The notes beneath the pieces were generated by a model. That model had not been told where the DNA came from. It worked only from the letters and a program-made list of their open reading frames with translations, and ran no database searches. From Mariaggregatimicrobium sp964498785 (GTDB lineage Bacteria; Zhuqueibacterota; Zhuqueibacteria; Thermofontimicrobiales; Thiofontviventaceae): a DNA stretch of 64,000 nucleotides. Location: NCBI GenBank assembly GCA_964498785.1, contig CAZCJL010000003.1:75383-139382 (forward strand), in the 5' to 3' direction. Of this stretch, positions 26,901 to 35,692 are shown piece after piece. A program made the position numbers and the translations under genes. The stretch's first letter is position 1. Each line of letters begins with the position of its first letter.

Positions 26901-27296
26901 GAAGAAAGAGTCGGAATTTACAAAAGACTTGTTGATATGACACGTTTGGAAGAAGTAAGTGAAATTGAAAAGGAGATGAGGGATCGATTCGGTGTTTTAC
27001 CAATTGAGGTAAAAAATCTGATTTTCCTCGTGGAATTCAAATTATTGGGTACAAAATTGTTATTAAATAAAATCAAAATAAATCAAAATGAAATGATAGT
27101 CCAATTCCATGAGGTTGTGATTCAGGAAAATAAGGAACTTCTACAAAAACGATTGGTTTCAATAGTTGAAAAAGCAGGGTCTTCTTTCACTTTTGTTCAG
27201 AATGGAGATAAAAGTCTTGGAATGAAAATCAAAATTCCGAAAAAAGTAACCGATCAACTGAATTATGCTAAAAAATTCTTGCAAAGTTTGTTATAA
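23967..27296 (+). CDS. mfd: transcription-repair coupling factor Mfd
   Basis: 1109 aa. An N-terminal UvrB-like region (with EMSVHGGIIDIFPFSNDNPI) is followed by the CarD-like RNA polymerase-interaction domain (KIGDYVVHIDQGIGKYLGLK). The RecG-like motor has Walker A CGDVGYGKTEVAVRAA near residue 585, DEEQ in VIDEEQRFGV, TATPIPRTLNMA, SGLDIPNVNTLI and QLYQLRGRVGRS. The TRCF domain closes the protein. It removes RNA polymerase stalled at lesions and recruits UvrA. It begins 17 bp after murQ. Confidence 0.97.
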   Translation: MVVEKINTAIFRSDKFKRLLKEFSDQSLISIKGLSSTSRALVLSLLFKDKNSNFLYITYNEDDAEIMKDDLETILGEKSVAFLPDQKDRPYEVVFKDTYRKSLFQEGLEKIIAPTPVITVTTSKVLYRKLPSGEYLKKQKLAIKTGETSDFEIFKSLLIDLGFSREPIVESCGEMSVHGGIIDIFPFSNDNPIRIEFFGDVIESIREFNITNQRSVRTISEVDIYPQYPEDQDLTNRTDYVSLLDYFSNTDVLIIDEKKLIQKQIQVSFEEAEELYLHKMQKKEVLPPEKVFIKWEHLNDKMNCFKTILFNQQSTKREEILNFEIIPQASLKGNFNLLKDQIDGILNRFGNNDPIYFLCESQDQIERFEDIMSDAGINISRIQFVVFPLNQGFIFPEVNLALFTDNQFYGRIRRRLKIKRFSGGLSFRQLKSLKIGDYVVHIDQGIGKYLGLKKISVNGNERDCLTIEYKDGDLVYVPLEKMKRVQKYSAKEGLVPRISKLGSSDWEKLKRKTKKKVKEIANELIQLYAHRRSQKGYSFSGDFPWQRELEASFDYEETPDQIKAIRSIKEDMESPSPMDRLVCGDVGYGKTEVAVRAAFKAANDNKQVAILVPTTVLALQHYNTFRERLEDYPLKIEMLSRFRTRAEQKKIVEWIQNGKVDIIVGTHRLLSRDVVFKDLGLIVIDEEQRFGVRNKEKLKKLKINADVITMTATPIPRTLNMALMGVRDLSLINTPPRGRLPIDTQVIPFEKEIIREAILKEVQRGGQVFFVHNRIQSIYTVADLLKRLVPEVLFVVAHGQMDEKKLEQVMWEFSNKKYDCLISTMIIESGLDIPNVNTLIINRADRFGLSQLYQLRGRVGRSHQRAYAYLIAPPIKNLTQDAMKRLRTIEEFTELGSGFQIAMRDLRIRGAGNILGGEQSGFIVSLGFDLYTKILDEAITELKSEKDDAKKSDTETFSEPKVELNVDAYLSEKYIEQPEERVGIYKRLVDMTRLEEVSEIEKEMRDRFGVLPIEVKNLIFLVEFKLLGTKLLLNKIKINQNEMIVQFHEVVIQENKELLQKRLVSIVEKAGSSFTFVQNGDKSLGMKIKIPKKVTDQLNYAKKFLQSLL

Positions 27297-27346
27297 ATAC
27301 TTAAATTTATAAGCTAATTAAAAATAATTATCTCAGGAGGTAGAAA

Positions 27347-29089
27347 ATGAATTTAGTTATACTAAAAAGAGCTGTAATTCTCATCTTAAGTCTTGTTATT
27401 TTAGTAAGCTTATTTATCAGTTGCGGAGAAGAAGTATCTCAGCCGGTTGCCCGCGTTGGTGGACGAGTTATCACAGAAAACGAATTTATTAACAGTTATT
27501 CTCAAGGAAAAAAAACTGATGAATTAAAGTCAGCAACGCTGGAAGATAAGCAGAAGCATCTTGATACAATGATCGAACGAGAGTTAATGATTGTTGCTGC
27601 TTATAATCAAAATTTGGATAAAGATTCGAGTATCGTGGAGCAGGTAGAGCAGCGAGTTGAAGCAGAGGTGTTTCGCCATCTGTACGAAGTGAAAGTTGTA
27701 GATCATGTGATAAATGAACAAACCATTAAAGATATTTATGAAAATTCTAAAAAGGAAGTTAAAATACAAGATGTATTTCTTAATCTGAGCGTCAACCCAT
27801 CACAAGAAGAGCAGCAGGAATTTGACACGAAAATAAATTTCATCAAAGAAGATATAAAAAATGGAATTGAATTTGAAGATATCGTGCGCAAATATTCTGA
27901 TGATACAAAACGCAAAGGAATACTAAAATGGTCGGCCTCAACAATGGATAATCCAATTCATAAGAAAGCATTTTCAATGAGGCTCGGCGAAATTTCTGAA
28001 CCGATTAAAATAAATAGTGGATACTCGGTCGTTAAAGTAGTAGAAGTTCGCGAAATGAACGTGAAACCTTATGAATCAGAAAAGGAGGGGATTCGACGGG
28101 AATTGACAAGGAAACATAGCAAAGAATTACAGAAACGGGCACAGGAATACATCAATTCTTTACAAGATAAGTATAACGGTAAATTAGAAACAGAGAATAT
28201 ACAGAAATTTGTCGCTATATATAAAGGAGAGGATTCTGATTCAGTGAATACTGAAAAGCCAGAGAGACGCCCTTCACTGAATAATTTTTCAGATGAGGAC
28301 AGGGAGATTGAACTGATTAGTTACAACGGCGGTGGCGTTTCAATTGGCTATTTTATTAATGAAATTAGTAAAATACCACCAATGCGCCTTCCGAGGCTCG
28401 ATGAAATTCAATCGTTGAAGATGTTTTTGAAACAAAGCTTTTTACCGCAGGCATTATTAAGAAAATACATGAATGATAATAAGTTATTAAAAGAGAAAGA
28501 GGTGCAAGAAAAGCTTAAAAAATATCGCGAGAATTTTATGGTTAATCTAATCCGAAAGCTGGAAATTGATGATAAAATTGAATTGCACGAGGATTCTCTA
28601 AAACAATATTATGAAAAAAACAAAGATAAATTTAAGGTTCCTGCAAAAAGAGAGGTTCGAGAAATATCGATTAATGATGAAAAACTGGCAGAGAAGATCG
28701 CGAAAAGAGCAAAGGCAGGAGAAAACTTTCTTAAGTTAACGAGAAAATATAATGAGAAGACAATTACAAAGAAAAAAGATGGTTATTTGGGATTTGTTTC
28801 AAAAGCGCCAAATTATATCGGAAAAGCTGCTTTTGAAGTGAACATCGGCGAAGTTGCTGGTCCGATTAAGATTGGAAATAGTTATTCAATCATTAAAGTA
28901 TTGAGTGAACAGGATGAAACATATAGAACTTTTGAAGAATCAGAAAGCAGAATAAAAATCAACCTTCAATCAGAATTGAGAAAAAAACGAGAACAAGAAT
29001 GGAAGAAAGAATTACGGGATAATATCCAGGTGACTGTATTTGAAAACAGAATAAATAACATCTTTAAGGATCTGGAAGCTTCTGAATAA
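27347..29089 (+). CDS. PpiC-type peptidyl-prolyl isomerase lipoprotein with two parvulin modules
   Basis: 580 aa. A hydrophobic N-terminus ends LFISC (Cys26), a near-consensus lipobox, so it is probably a lipoprotein. ARVGGRVITENEFINSY begins a SurA-like N-terminal chaperone region. A first parvulin-like module lies around 135-235 (FEDIVRKYSDDTKRKGILKW, GEISEPIKINSGYSVVKV) and a second around 435-525 (LKLTRKYNEKTITKKKDGYL, GEVAGPIKIGNSYSIIKV). The first module appears degenerate near its start. AGGAGG lies 8 nt before the ATG, the best ribosome-binding site here. Presumably a periplasmic folding factor for envelope proteins. Confidence 0.85.
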   Translation: MNLVILKRAVILILSLVILVSLFISCGEEVSQPVARVGGRVITENEFINSYSQGKKTDELKSATLEDKQKHLDTMIERELMIVAAYNQNLDKDSSIVEQVEQRVEAEVFRHLYEVKVVDHVINEQTIKDIYENSKKEVKIQDVFLNLSVNPSQEEQQEFDTKINFIKEDIKNGIEFEDIVRKYSDDTKRKGILKWSASTMDNPIHKKAFSMRLGEISEPIKINSGYSVVKVVEVREMNVKPYESEKEGIRRELTRKHSKELQKRAQEYINSLQDKYNGKLETENIQKFVAIYKGEDSDSVNTEKPERRPSLNNFSDEDREIELISYNGGGVSIGYFINEISKIPPMRLPRLDEIQSLKMFLKQSFLPQALLRKYMNDNKLLKEKEVQEKLKKYRENFMVNLIRKLEIDDKIELHEDSLKQYYEKNKDKFKVPAKREVREISINDEKLAEKIAKRAKAGENFLKLTRKYNEKTITKKKDGYLGFVSKAPNYIGKAAFEVNIGEVAGPIKIGNSYSIIKVLSEQDETYRTFEESESRIKINLQSELRKKREQEWKKELRDNIQVTVFENRINNIFKDLEASE

Positions 29090-29102
29090 TTTTTTTGCTA
29101 TA

Positions 29103-29136
29103 AATCGCGGATCAGCGTAGTTACTGATCCGCGATT
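29103..29136. repeat. strong hairpin between two PPIase genes
   Basis: A perfect 13-bp inverted repeat (AATCGCGGATCAG, 29103-29115 with 29124-29136) with an 8-nt loop. On the plus strand it is followed by AAAA rather than T, so it is not a standard intrinsic terminator; it may attenuate or stabilise the mRNA. Confidence 0.6.
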
Positions 29137-29243
29137 AAAATGGTTAGATTTTAGTGTAATAGGAGAAATATAATCATTAAAATATGAGAAATCAGTTTTG
29201 AAAGCTTGTGATTATATAACTATTTAAAAGAACTGGTATTAAA

Positions 29244-30134
29244 ATGAAACAGCGATGGAAAACAGTATTAATGTTGCTTCTCATCACATTTTCGATTTTA
29301 TCGTGTGAGAAGGAAATTGAAAGTGAAAAAAAAGTGATTGTTCAAGTTGGGCGTCAGGAATTATCAGTCGAAGACTTGGAAGATGTTATTCCGCAAAAAC
29401 ATGATGAGCTGGTTACACAAGAACAGATTCAGAATTATATTCAGCGATGGATTGATAATGAATTAATTTATCAGGAGGCCTTAAGATTAGGAATGAATAA
29501 AAGCGCTGATTTATCCTCGGTATTGCGCAGGGCTGAAAAGGAATATTTGATAAACAGGTTGCTTGATTCATTGATGACTGCAAAAATAGATTTTCAGGAA
29601 CAGGAAATTATTAATTATTATGAAATGAATAAAGATAATTTTATACGCGGCAAAACAGAAATCAATGTCTTACATATTCTTGTATCTGAGATATCGGAGG
29701 CGAACGAATTAAGGACAAGAATTATGAGAGGACAAGATTTTGAGGAATTAGCAAGAGAAGCGTCTTTGGATTATAAAAGGAAAAAACGCATTGATCTTGG
29801 CTATTTTTCCTCGGATGATGTGGTGCCGGCAATAGCATCTTCACTATTTAAATGGCGTGTCGGTTCAGTTACCCGGCCAATTAAATCTGAATTTGGGTAT
29901 CATATATTTAAAATAAAAGATAAAAGAGAACCGAATACGCTAAAAGAATATGAAGAAGTAAAAGATGAAATTGTCGAGCGACTTCTTGCAAAAAGAAAAG
30001 AGGAAATGTATAAAGACTATATAACCAGTTTAAAAAGCAAAGTAGAAATAAAAACAAATTATGATTATTTAAAAGCATTTTTTAATGATTCCATTCGAAG
30101 CCAGATCCAAGTTACGAGTGATTCTTTAAATTAA
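29244..30134 (+). CDS. single-domain PpiC-type peptidyl-prolyl isomerase lipoprotein
   Basis: 296 aa. The signal peptide ends in the lipobox ILSC (Cys21). IVQVGRQELSVEDLEDVIPQ begins the SurA-like region, and a parvulin domain spans about 130-235 (INVLHILVSEISEANELRTR, then IDLGYFSSDDVVPAIASSLF and SEFGYHIFKIKDKR). A folding catalyst anchored in the envelope is the likely role. The surA-like gene follows after 16 bp, so they form an operon. Confidence 0.85.
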   Translation: MKQRWKTVLMLLLITFSILSCEKEIESEKKVIVQVGRQELSVEDLEDVIPQKHDELVTQEQIQNYIQRWIDNELIYQEALRLGMNKSADLSSVLRRAEKEYLINRLLDSLMTAKIDFQEQEIINYYEMNKDNFIRGKTEINVLHILVSEISEANELRTRIMRGQDFEELAREASLDYKRKKRIDLGYFSSDDVVPAIASSLFKWRVGSVTRPIKSEFGYHIFKIKDKREPNTLKEYEEVKDEIVERLLAKRKEEMYKDYITSLKSKVEIKTNYDYLKAFFNDSIRSQIQVTSDSLN

Positions 30135-30150
30135 GTTTATGGAGCATTTA

Positions 30151-31431
30151 ATGAAAAAAATTTTAAGCATTATTTTAATTTTAAATTGTATCGTTTTTGT
30201 TAATGTCTATTCACAGCAAGTCGTGGATAAAATTATTGCAATAGTTGATGATAATATCATTTTACAGTCAGAATTGTTGCAATTTAGTTTGAATCTCGCA
30301 TTTCAGTATAAAATAGATCCTCGACTGGATCCAGAAAAATTCTCAGAATTACAAAGTCAAGTTTTAGATAACATGATTAATCAAAAAATTTTGTTGACAA
30401 AAGCAGTAGAAGATACAATTCAGGTAAATGAGCGGGAAGTCGAAAATGTATTGGATTCACAAATTGAGCGAATGATTCAACAATTAGGTTCTGTCGAAAA
30501 ACTGGAAGAATACATGGGATCAACAATTGGAAAAATTCGGCGGGATTTTCGCAGCGATGTGGAAGATAATCTGAAAGTAGAGTCTCTTAAAGCACAAAAG
30601 ATGCAAAAAATTCAAATATCCAGAAAAGAAGTGGACCATTTCTATGAAACAATGCGCGATAGTTTGCCCGACTTTAAAGAAACCGTTGATATCAGCCATA
30701 TCCTGTTAACGATTGCTCCCGGGGAAGATGCAGAAATTGCTGCCAGGAACAAGATTATCGATATTGCTGAGAGATTACGCAATGGCGAAGATTTTGTAGA
30801 ATTAGCGAAAAAACATTCAGAAGATCCTGGCTCAAAAACTCGCGGTGGCGAATTAGGCTTTTTTAAGCGCGGAGAATTTGTCCGTGAATTTGAGGAAGCT
30901 GCTTTTGCTCTTGAGGGCGGTGAAATCTCTGATATTGTGAAATCCGAACACGGCTATCATATTATTCAAATGATTGAACGAAGAGGTGAGAAAATTAATG
31001 TGCGCCATATTTTGGTGCGATTAGCAGCAAACCAGGAAGATGCAACAAGAACGGAACTTCTAATTAAAGAAATTAAAGAACTTTTGGATGATCCCAAGGC
31101 CGATTTTGCTCAAATCGCTAAAAAATATTCTGCAGATGAAACCACCAAAGAACAAGGCGGACATCTCGGACAATTTACTGTTGAAGAATTGCAGGAAAAG
31201 GAATTTAAGCGAGTTGTAAAAACATTAGAAAAAGGTGAAATTTCTGAGCCTTTTCGAACTCGGTTCGGTTGGCATATTCTTAAGCTGAATGATTGGCAGG
31301 ACGCACGAAAATTATCAATTAATAAAGACTGGGAACAAATTGAGCAGTGGGCTTTGAGCATCAAACAACAAGAAGAATTGGATGAATGGTTAAAAGAGCT
31401 TAAAAAGAAAACTTATGTTGAAATAAAATAA
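30151..31431 (+). CDS. surA: SurA-like periplasmic chaperone/peptidyl-prolyl isomerase
   Basis: 426 aa. A cleavable signal peptide (MKKILSIILILNCIVFVNVY, cut after YSQ or nearby) is followed by VVDKIIAIVDDNIILQSEL, the SurA N-terminal signature. Two parvulin domains follow: VDISHILLTIAPG to GYHIIQMIERR (about 180-278) and INVRHILVRLAAN to GWHILKLND (about 283-385). SurA escorts unfolded outer-membrane proteins to BAM, relevant to the barrel protein at 2326. ATG 30151 is chosen over 30139 because GGAG within the first codons lies six bases upstream of it. Ends before a terminator. Confidence 0.9.
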   Translation: MKKILSIILILNCIVFVNVYSQQVVDKIIAIVDDNIILQSELLQFSLNLAFQYKIDPRLDPEKFSELQSQVLDNMINQKILLTKAVEDTIQVNEREVENVLDSQIERMIQQLGSVEKLEEYMGSTIGKIRRDFRSDVEDNLKVESLKAQKMQKIQISRKEVDHFYETMRDSLPDFKETVDISHILLTIAPGEDAEIAARNKIIDIAERLRNGEDFVELAKKHSEDPGSKTRGGELGFFKRGEFVREFEEAAFALEGGEISDIVKSEHGYHIIQMIERRGEKINVRHILVRLAANQEDATRTELLIKEIKELLDDPKADFAQIAKKYSADETTKEQGGHLGQFTVEELQEKEFKRVVKTLEKGEISEPFRTRFGWHILKLNDWQDARKLSINKDWEQIEQWALSIKQQEELDEWLKELKKKTYVEIK

Positions 31432-31456
31432 TAAAAATGGAGTAAATAAACATTAT

Positions 31457-31490
31457 AAAAAATAGCGACTAATTCATGTCGCTTTTTTTA
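31457..31490 (+). terminator. intrinsic terminator after surA
   Basis: AGCGAC (31464-31469) pairs with GTCGCT (31478-31483) over an 8-nt loop, extended by flanking A and T tracts, followed by a T-run. Confidence 0.75.
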
Positions 31491-31614
31491 TTATACATAT
31501 CGTGCCATTTGTTATCAGAACGTCATATTCTAAAGGAACACATATATTTAAAATTAAGTTTAATAGAATAATGTTATATTAATAAGCTTAATGCAATCGC
31601 GAAATGTAAGTATT

Positions 31615-32286
31615 ATGAATAAAAAAATTAATTGGTTGACATTGATTCTCGTTCTTTTTTTTATCCTGGCTACATACAGCTATGGGCAAAGTGAATTAAC
31701 TATCGCCCGTTTAAAATACCGTGGTGGTGGTGACTGGTATAATGATCCATCAGCGTTACCAAATCTACTGACTTTCATTCGGAATGAAACAAAAATTAAA
31801 ACTGCGGATGATGAAAAAAAAATATCGATCATGTCAGAAGAGTTATATGCATATCCTCTGTTATTTATGACAGGTCATGGTAAAGTTGTATTTTCCGAGG
31901 ACGAGGCCAAAAGACTTAGAAATTACCTGGAAAAAGGTGGTTTCCTTTATGCCGACGATGATTATGGCATGGACAAGTATTTTCGAGCTGAAATGAAAAA
32001 AGTGTTTCCCAATAAAGAATTGGTGGAAATTCCGTTTTCACATCCGATTTTTTATTCCCATTACAAATTTCCGAATGGATTACCTAAAATCCATGAACAT
32101 GATGGCGGCCCGCCACAGGCTTTTGGTATTTTTTATGAAGGAAGATTAATTGTCTTTTATTCATACAATACCAATATTTCGGATGGGTGGCCAGATCCCC
32201 AGATACATGATGATCCGGAAGAAATTAGAACACAGGCATTTAAAATGGGAACGAATATTTTTGTTTACGCGCTAATGTATCAATAG
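31615..32286 (+). CDS. DUF4159-family secreted protein
   Basis: 223 aa with an N-terminal signal peptide (MNKKINWLTLILVLFFILAT, cut near YGQ). The body shows the DUF4159 pattern: IARLKYRGGGDWYNDPSALP, LLFMTGHGKVVFSEDEAKRL, YLEKGGFLYADDDYG and IPFSHPIFYSHYKFPNGLPK, with IFYEGRLIVFYS and a closing NIFVYALMY. The family has a class I glutamine-amidotransferase-like fold without the catalytic cysteine, and usually occurs with MoxR, DUF58 and BatA genes. Function is unknown. ATG 31615 is preferred over 31591 because it directly starts the signal peptide. First gene of a five-gene run. Confidence 0.8.
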   Translation: MNKKINWLTLILVLFFILATYSYGQSELTIARLKYRGGGDWYNDPSALPNLLTFIRNETKIKTADDEKKISIMSEELYAYPLLFMTGHGKVVFSEDEAKRLRNYLEKGGFLYADDDYGMDKYFRAEMKKVFPNKELVEIPFSHPIFYSHYKFPNGLPKIHEHDGGPPQAFGIFYEGRLIVFYSYNTNISDGWPDPQIHDDPEEIRTQAFKMGTNIFVYALMYQ

Positions 32287-32326
32287 AAGATTGATCATTA
32301 GCAATTATGCTTAAGGTGAATTTAAT

Positions 32327-35300
32327 ATGAAATCGACATCTTTAATATACCATCAATTTTTAAAAAGAATACATGCTGTTCGCAAAAAAGAAAAATTGCA
32401 TTCATTGCTGTCAGGTGTTTTTCTTTTTGTCGCGATTACTATAACAGCGTTGTTTTTAGCACTTATTTTAAATAGCATGTTTCAAATAAATTCATCCGGA
32501 CGGGCAATTATTTGTGGTGTATTATTTGTCGTGACTTTAATTTCTTTTGGATTTTGGATTGTTCGCCCGTTGTTTTCGGTATTTTTCAGAAAAAACAATC
32601 CGAGTCATTTTGACATTGCCCAACGGATTGGTTTCCATTTTCCAAATATTAAAGATAGATTGATAAATGCGTTACAGGTTTTTTATTATTTTAATCAACA
32701 TAAAGAAGGGTATTCTCTGCAACTTACAGAGGCAGCTCTGGAAAAAGCAAACAGAGAAACAGGGAATATAGATTTTCTATCTATTGTATCTAAAGAACCT
32801 CTCATTCGAAAACTGAAATACGCGGTTATCTCGATAGTGCTGGTTATAATTATTTTTTCTACATTTACTGCACCAATTAAACAGTCAGCCTATTATCTGT
32901 TTAATCCGTTTGAAAAATACCAGAATAAAATTCTATATACTTTTGCTATTAATCCGGGAGATACAGAAGTTTTAAAAAATGACAACGTACCAATCGAAGT
33001 AACTGGTTACGGAATTTTGCCTGAACAGATAACATTAAATATTCACGATGTTATCAATGGCTATAGCTATGAAAAAAAAATGACCGTGGAAGATAGCAAT
33101 CATTACCATCATACAATTGAAAGTATAAAAGATTCAGCAGAATATTTTATTACAACCAACGAATTTAAGAGCGAGACATTTTTAATTTCTGTAATTGAAC
33201 TACCTTTGGTTCGAAATCTTCAAATTAAATTAAATTACCCGAAATATTCCAAAATCGAGCACAGATATCAGGATGAAAATGTTGGTGATATTTCAGCTTT
33301 AAAGGGAACTGTTGCTGAAATTAACATCACTGCAAATAAAAAGTTAGATGGCGCCATATTAAATTTTGATAGCGATAAACAGAAAAAACTGGCGGTCACA
33401 TCGAATCGCGCTCGTGGCGATTTTGTCATTTCAGGAGACGATGAATATTATATTTCGTTGTCAGATATGTCAGGGCGCAGTAATAAAGATCCGATTAAAT
33501 ATCGTATTAGCATTATTGAAGATAATTACCCGACGATAAAAATTGTTACTCCGGGAGTGGATGTCGATATTTCCGAAGAGATGCTTTTACGAATGGTGAT
33601 TGAAGGAGAGGATGATTTTGGGTTTTCAGGGCTGCAATTAGTATATAAAATTTTAAGAGGTGGGACTGAAACGAAAGAAAATTACAATTTTATTCCGCTT
33701 AAGCTGAAGCAATATGACTCAGAGAAATTTAGATTAAATTATGACTGGAATTTAAAGGAATTGTTTTTACTGCCAGAGGATATGGTCTCTTATTTTGCGG
33801 AAGTTTTTGATAATGATGATGTGTCTGGCCCGAAAAGCACCAAAAGTCAAACGTATGTTATTCGATTTCCTTCTATTTATGAGATTTATACAGAAGTGAA
33901 AAATGAACACAATGAGACGTTTGAAACATTTGAGGGTATGTATCAAAAAAGTAAAGAGCTAAAAGAGCATATATCTGAACTTGTTCAGGAGATGAAAAAA
34001 GATGCAAATTTAGATTGGGAAGAAAAAAAGAAACTCGAAGATATTGTTGCGTCGCAGCAACAATTGCAGCAGAATTTGGAGGAAATTGATAAAACGCTTG
34101 AGGAAATGATCGAACGAATGGAAAAAAATGATTTGGCGAGTTTGGAAACACTTAAAAAGTATCAGGAATTACAACAGCTTCTCCGGGAACTTATGACAGA
34201 AGAAATGAAAGAAGCCATGAAAAAATTACAAAAGGCAATGGAAAATGTAGATCCGGAGGAATTGAAAAAGGCAGTAGAAAATTTGGATATAAATCAGGAA
34301 GAATTTTTAAAAAATTTGGAGAAATCAATCGAATTATTAAAAAGGCTGCAAATTGAACAAAAGATGGATGAAGTACTAAAGAGGGCCGAAGAGTTATTAG
34401 AAAGACAGGATGAAATTTTAGAGCGGGCCAGGAATGATAATTTAGAGAATCGTAACGAACTGGCAAAACAACAGCAGGATGCCCAGAAGCGAACAGAGGA
34501 GCTAAAAAAAGAACTCGAAAATTTAGAAGCAAATATGGGCGAATTTGAAGACATGCCCCAGGAACAATTAAATGCTGCAAGCGAGCTGATGGATCGGGAG
34601 AAAATTGCGCAGAATATGAAGCAGGCTAGTGAAAATTTTCAGAAAGGCAAAATGGATAACGCTAAAAACTTTAGCCAACAGGCGAAAAATTCGTTAGCTG
34701 AATTAACAGAGATGCTTAACAACGCGAGAAAGGATTTATTGCAAAGTCAAAAACAGCAAGTGATGGCAGAGTTAAAACATTTATCGCATGACTTGTTAGC
34801 GCTTTCTAAATCTCAGGAAGATGTGCTGAATGATGGTAAACAACTTTCAAAAAGTAGCCCCCAGGTTGAACATATTGCAGAACAGCAGCAATATTTAATA
34901 AACGGGCTTGGGCGCGTAACAGAGCGATCTGGTAATCTCTCAAAAAAGACTTTATTTGTCAGTTCTCAAATGGGGAAAACCTTGGGACAATCGATGCATG
35001 AAATGCAAACGGCTTTACAAAATCTTGAAGAGCGAAATAATTCCAGTGCAACTCGTAACCAGGCGAAAGCAATGAATTCGTTAAATAAAGCGGTGATTCA
35101 GGTTCAGAAATCAATGCAAAGTTTAGCAGCCTCGTCATCTTCAACTGGAATGCAGGAAATGTTTAACCAACTATCAAAAATGTCCGGAAAGCAAAAGGGA
35201 ATTAACCAGCAAACGATGCAAATGGGGATGAATGGCAAACTATCTTTACAACAACAAGCGGCAATGGCTCGGCTGGCCGCAGAACAAGGAGCCTTGCGAA

Positions 35301-35692
35301 AATCAATGGAACAATTAAATCGTGAATTCGGAGACAGATCTGATTTATTAGGACGATTAGATAACGTTGCTCAAGATATGGAAGATGTTGTTAAGGATCT
35401 ACAAAATAGAAATGTAAATCAAAAAACAATTAATAAACAACGTCAAATTTTATCCCGGCTTTTAGATGCTCAAAAATCTGTTCATAAACGAGAGTTTAGT
35501 AAAAAACGCCAGGCAGAAACCGGAAAATATTATCTGGCTAAAAGCCCGGATGATTTACCGGAAAACATGGGAGAAATTGATTCTCAAATAAGAGAGGATT
35601 TATTAAAGGCTCTTAAACAGGGATATTCTCGGGATTATCAGGAGCTGATTAAAAAGTATTTTGAGGCATTAGTGAATGAAGAAATCAATTAA
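32327..35692 (+). CDS. DUF4175-like large membrane-anchored coiled-coil protein
   Basis: 1121 aa. Two membrane spans lie at about 30-52 and 60-79 and a third at about 165-184, the N-terminal DUF4175 layout. A beta-rich, presumably periplasmic, part follows to about 520. Residues about 520-830 are long heptad-rich coiled coil dominated by Glu, Lys, Leu and Gln. The last third is Gln/Met/Ser-rich (QQQAAMARLAAEQGALRKSM) and still helical. Family members occur with DUF4159 and BatA-like proteins; the role is unknown, and a scaffold or surface-stress function is a guess. The stop overlaps the next start by 17 nt. Confidence 0.75.
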   Translation: MKSTSLIYHQFLKRIHAVRKKEKLHSLLSGVFLFVAITITALFLALILNSMFQINSSGRAIICGVLFVVTLISFGFWIVRPLFSVFFRKNNPSHFDIAQRIGFHFPNIKDRLINALQVFYYFNQHKEGYSLQLTEAALEKANRETGNIDFLSIVSKEPLIRKLKYAVISIVLVIIIFSTFTAPIKQSAYYLFNPFEKYQNKILYTFAINPGDTEVLKNDNVPIEVTGYGILPEQITLNIHDVINGYSYEKKMTVEDSNHYHHTIESIKDSAEYFITTNEFKSETFLISVIELPLVRNLQIKLNYPKYSKIEHRYQDENVGDISALKGTVAEINITANKKLDGAILNFDSDKQKKLAVTSNRARGDFVISGDDEYYISLSDMSGRSNKDPIKYRISIIEDNYPTIKIVTPGVDVDISEEMLLRMVIEGEDDFGFSGLQLVYKILRGGTETKENYNFIPLKLKQYDSEKFRLNYDWNLKELFLLPEDMVSYFAEVFDNDDVSGPKSTKSQTYVIRFPSIYEIYTEVKNEHNETFETFEGMYQKSKELKEHISELVQEMKKDANLDWEEKKKLEDIVASQQQLQQNLEEIDKTLEEMIERMEKNDLASLETLKKYQELQQLLRELMTEEMKEAMKKLQKAMENVDPEELKKAVENLDINQEEFLKNLEKSIELLKRLQIEQKMDEVLKRAEELLERQDEILERARNDNLENRNELAKQQQDAQKRTEELKKELENLEANMGEFEDMPQEQLNAASELMDREKIAQNMKQASENFQKGKMDNAKNFSQQAKNSLAELTEMLNNARKDLLQSQKQQVMAELKHLSHDLLALSKSQEDVLNDGKQLSKSSPQVEHIAEQQQYLINGLGRVTERSGNLSKKTLFVSSQMGKTLGQSMHEMQTALQNLEERNNSSATRNQAKAMNSLNKAVIQVQKSMQSLAASSSSTGMQEMFNQLSKMSGKQKGINQQTMQMGMNGKLSLQQQAAMARLAAEQGALRKSMEQLNREFGDRSDLLGRLDNVAQDMEDVVKDLQNRNVNQKTINKQRQILSRLLDAQKSVHKREFSKKRQAETGKYYLAKSPDDLPENMGEIDSQIREDLLKALKQGYSRDYQELIKKYFEALVNEEIN

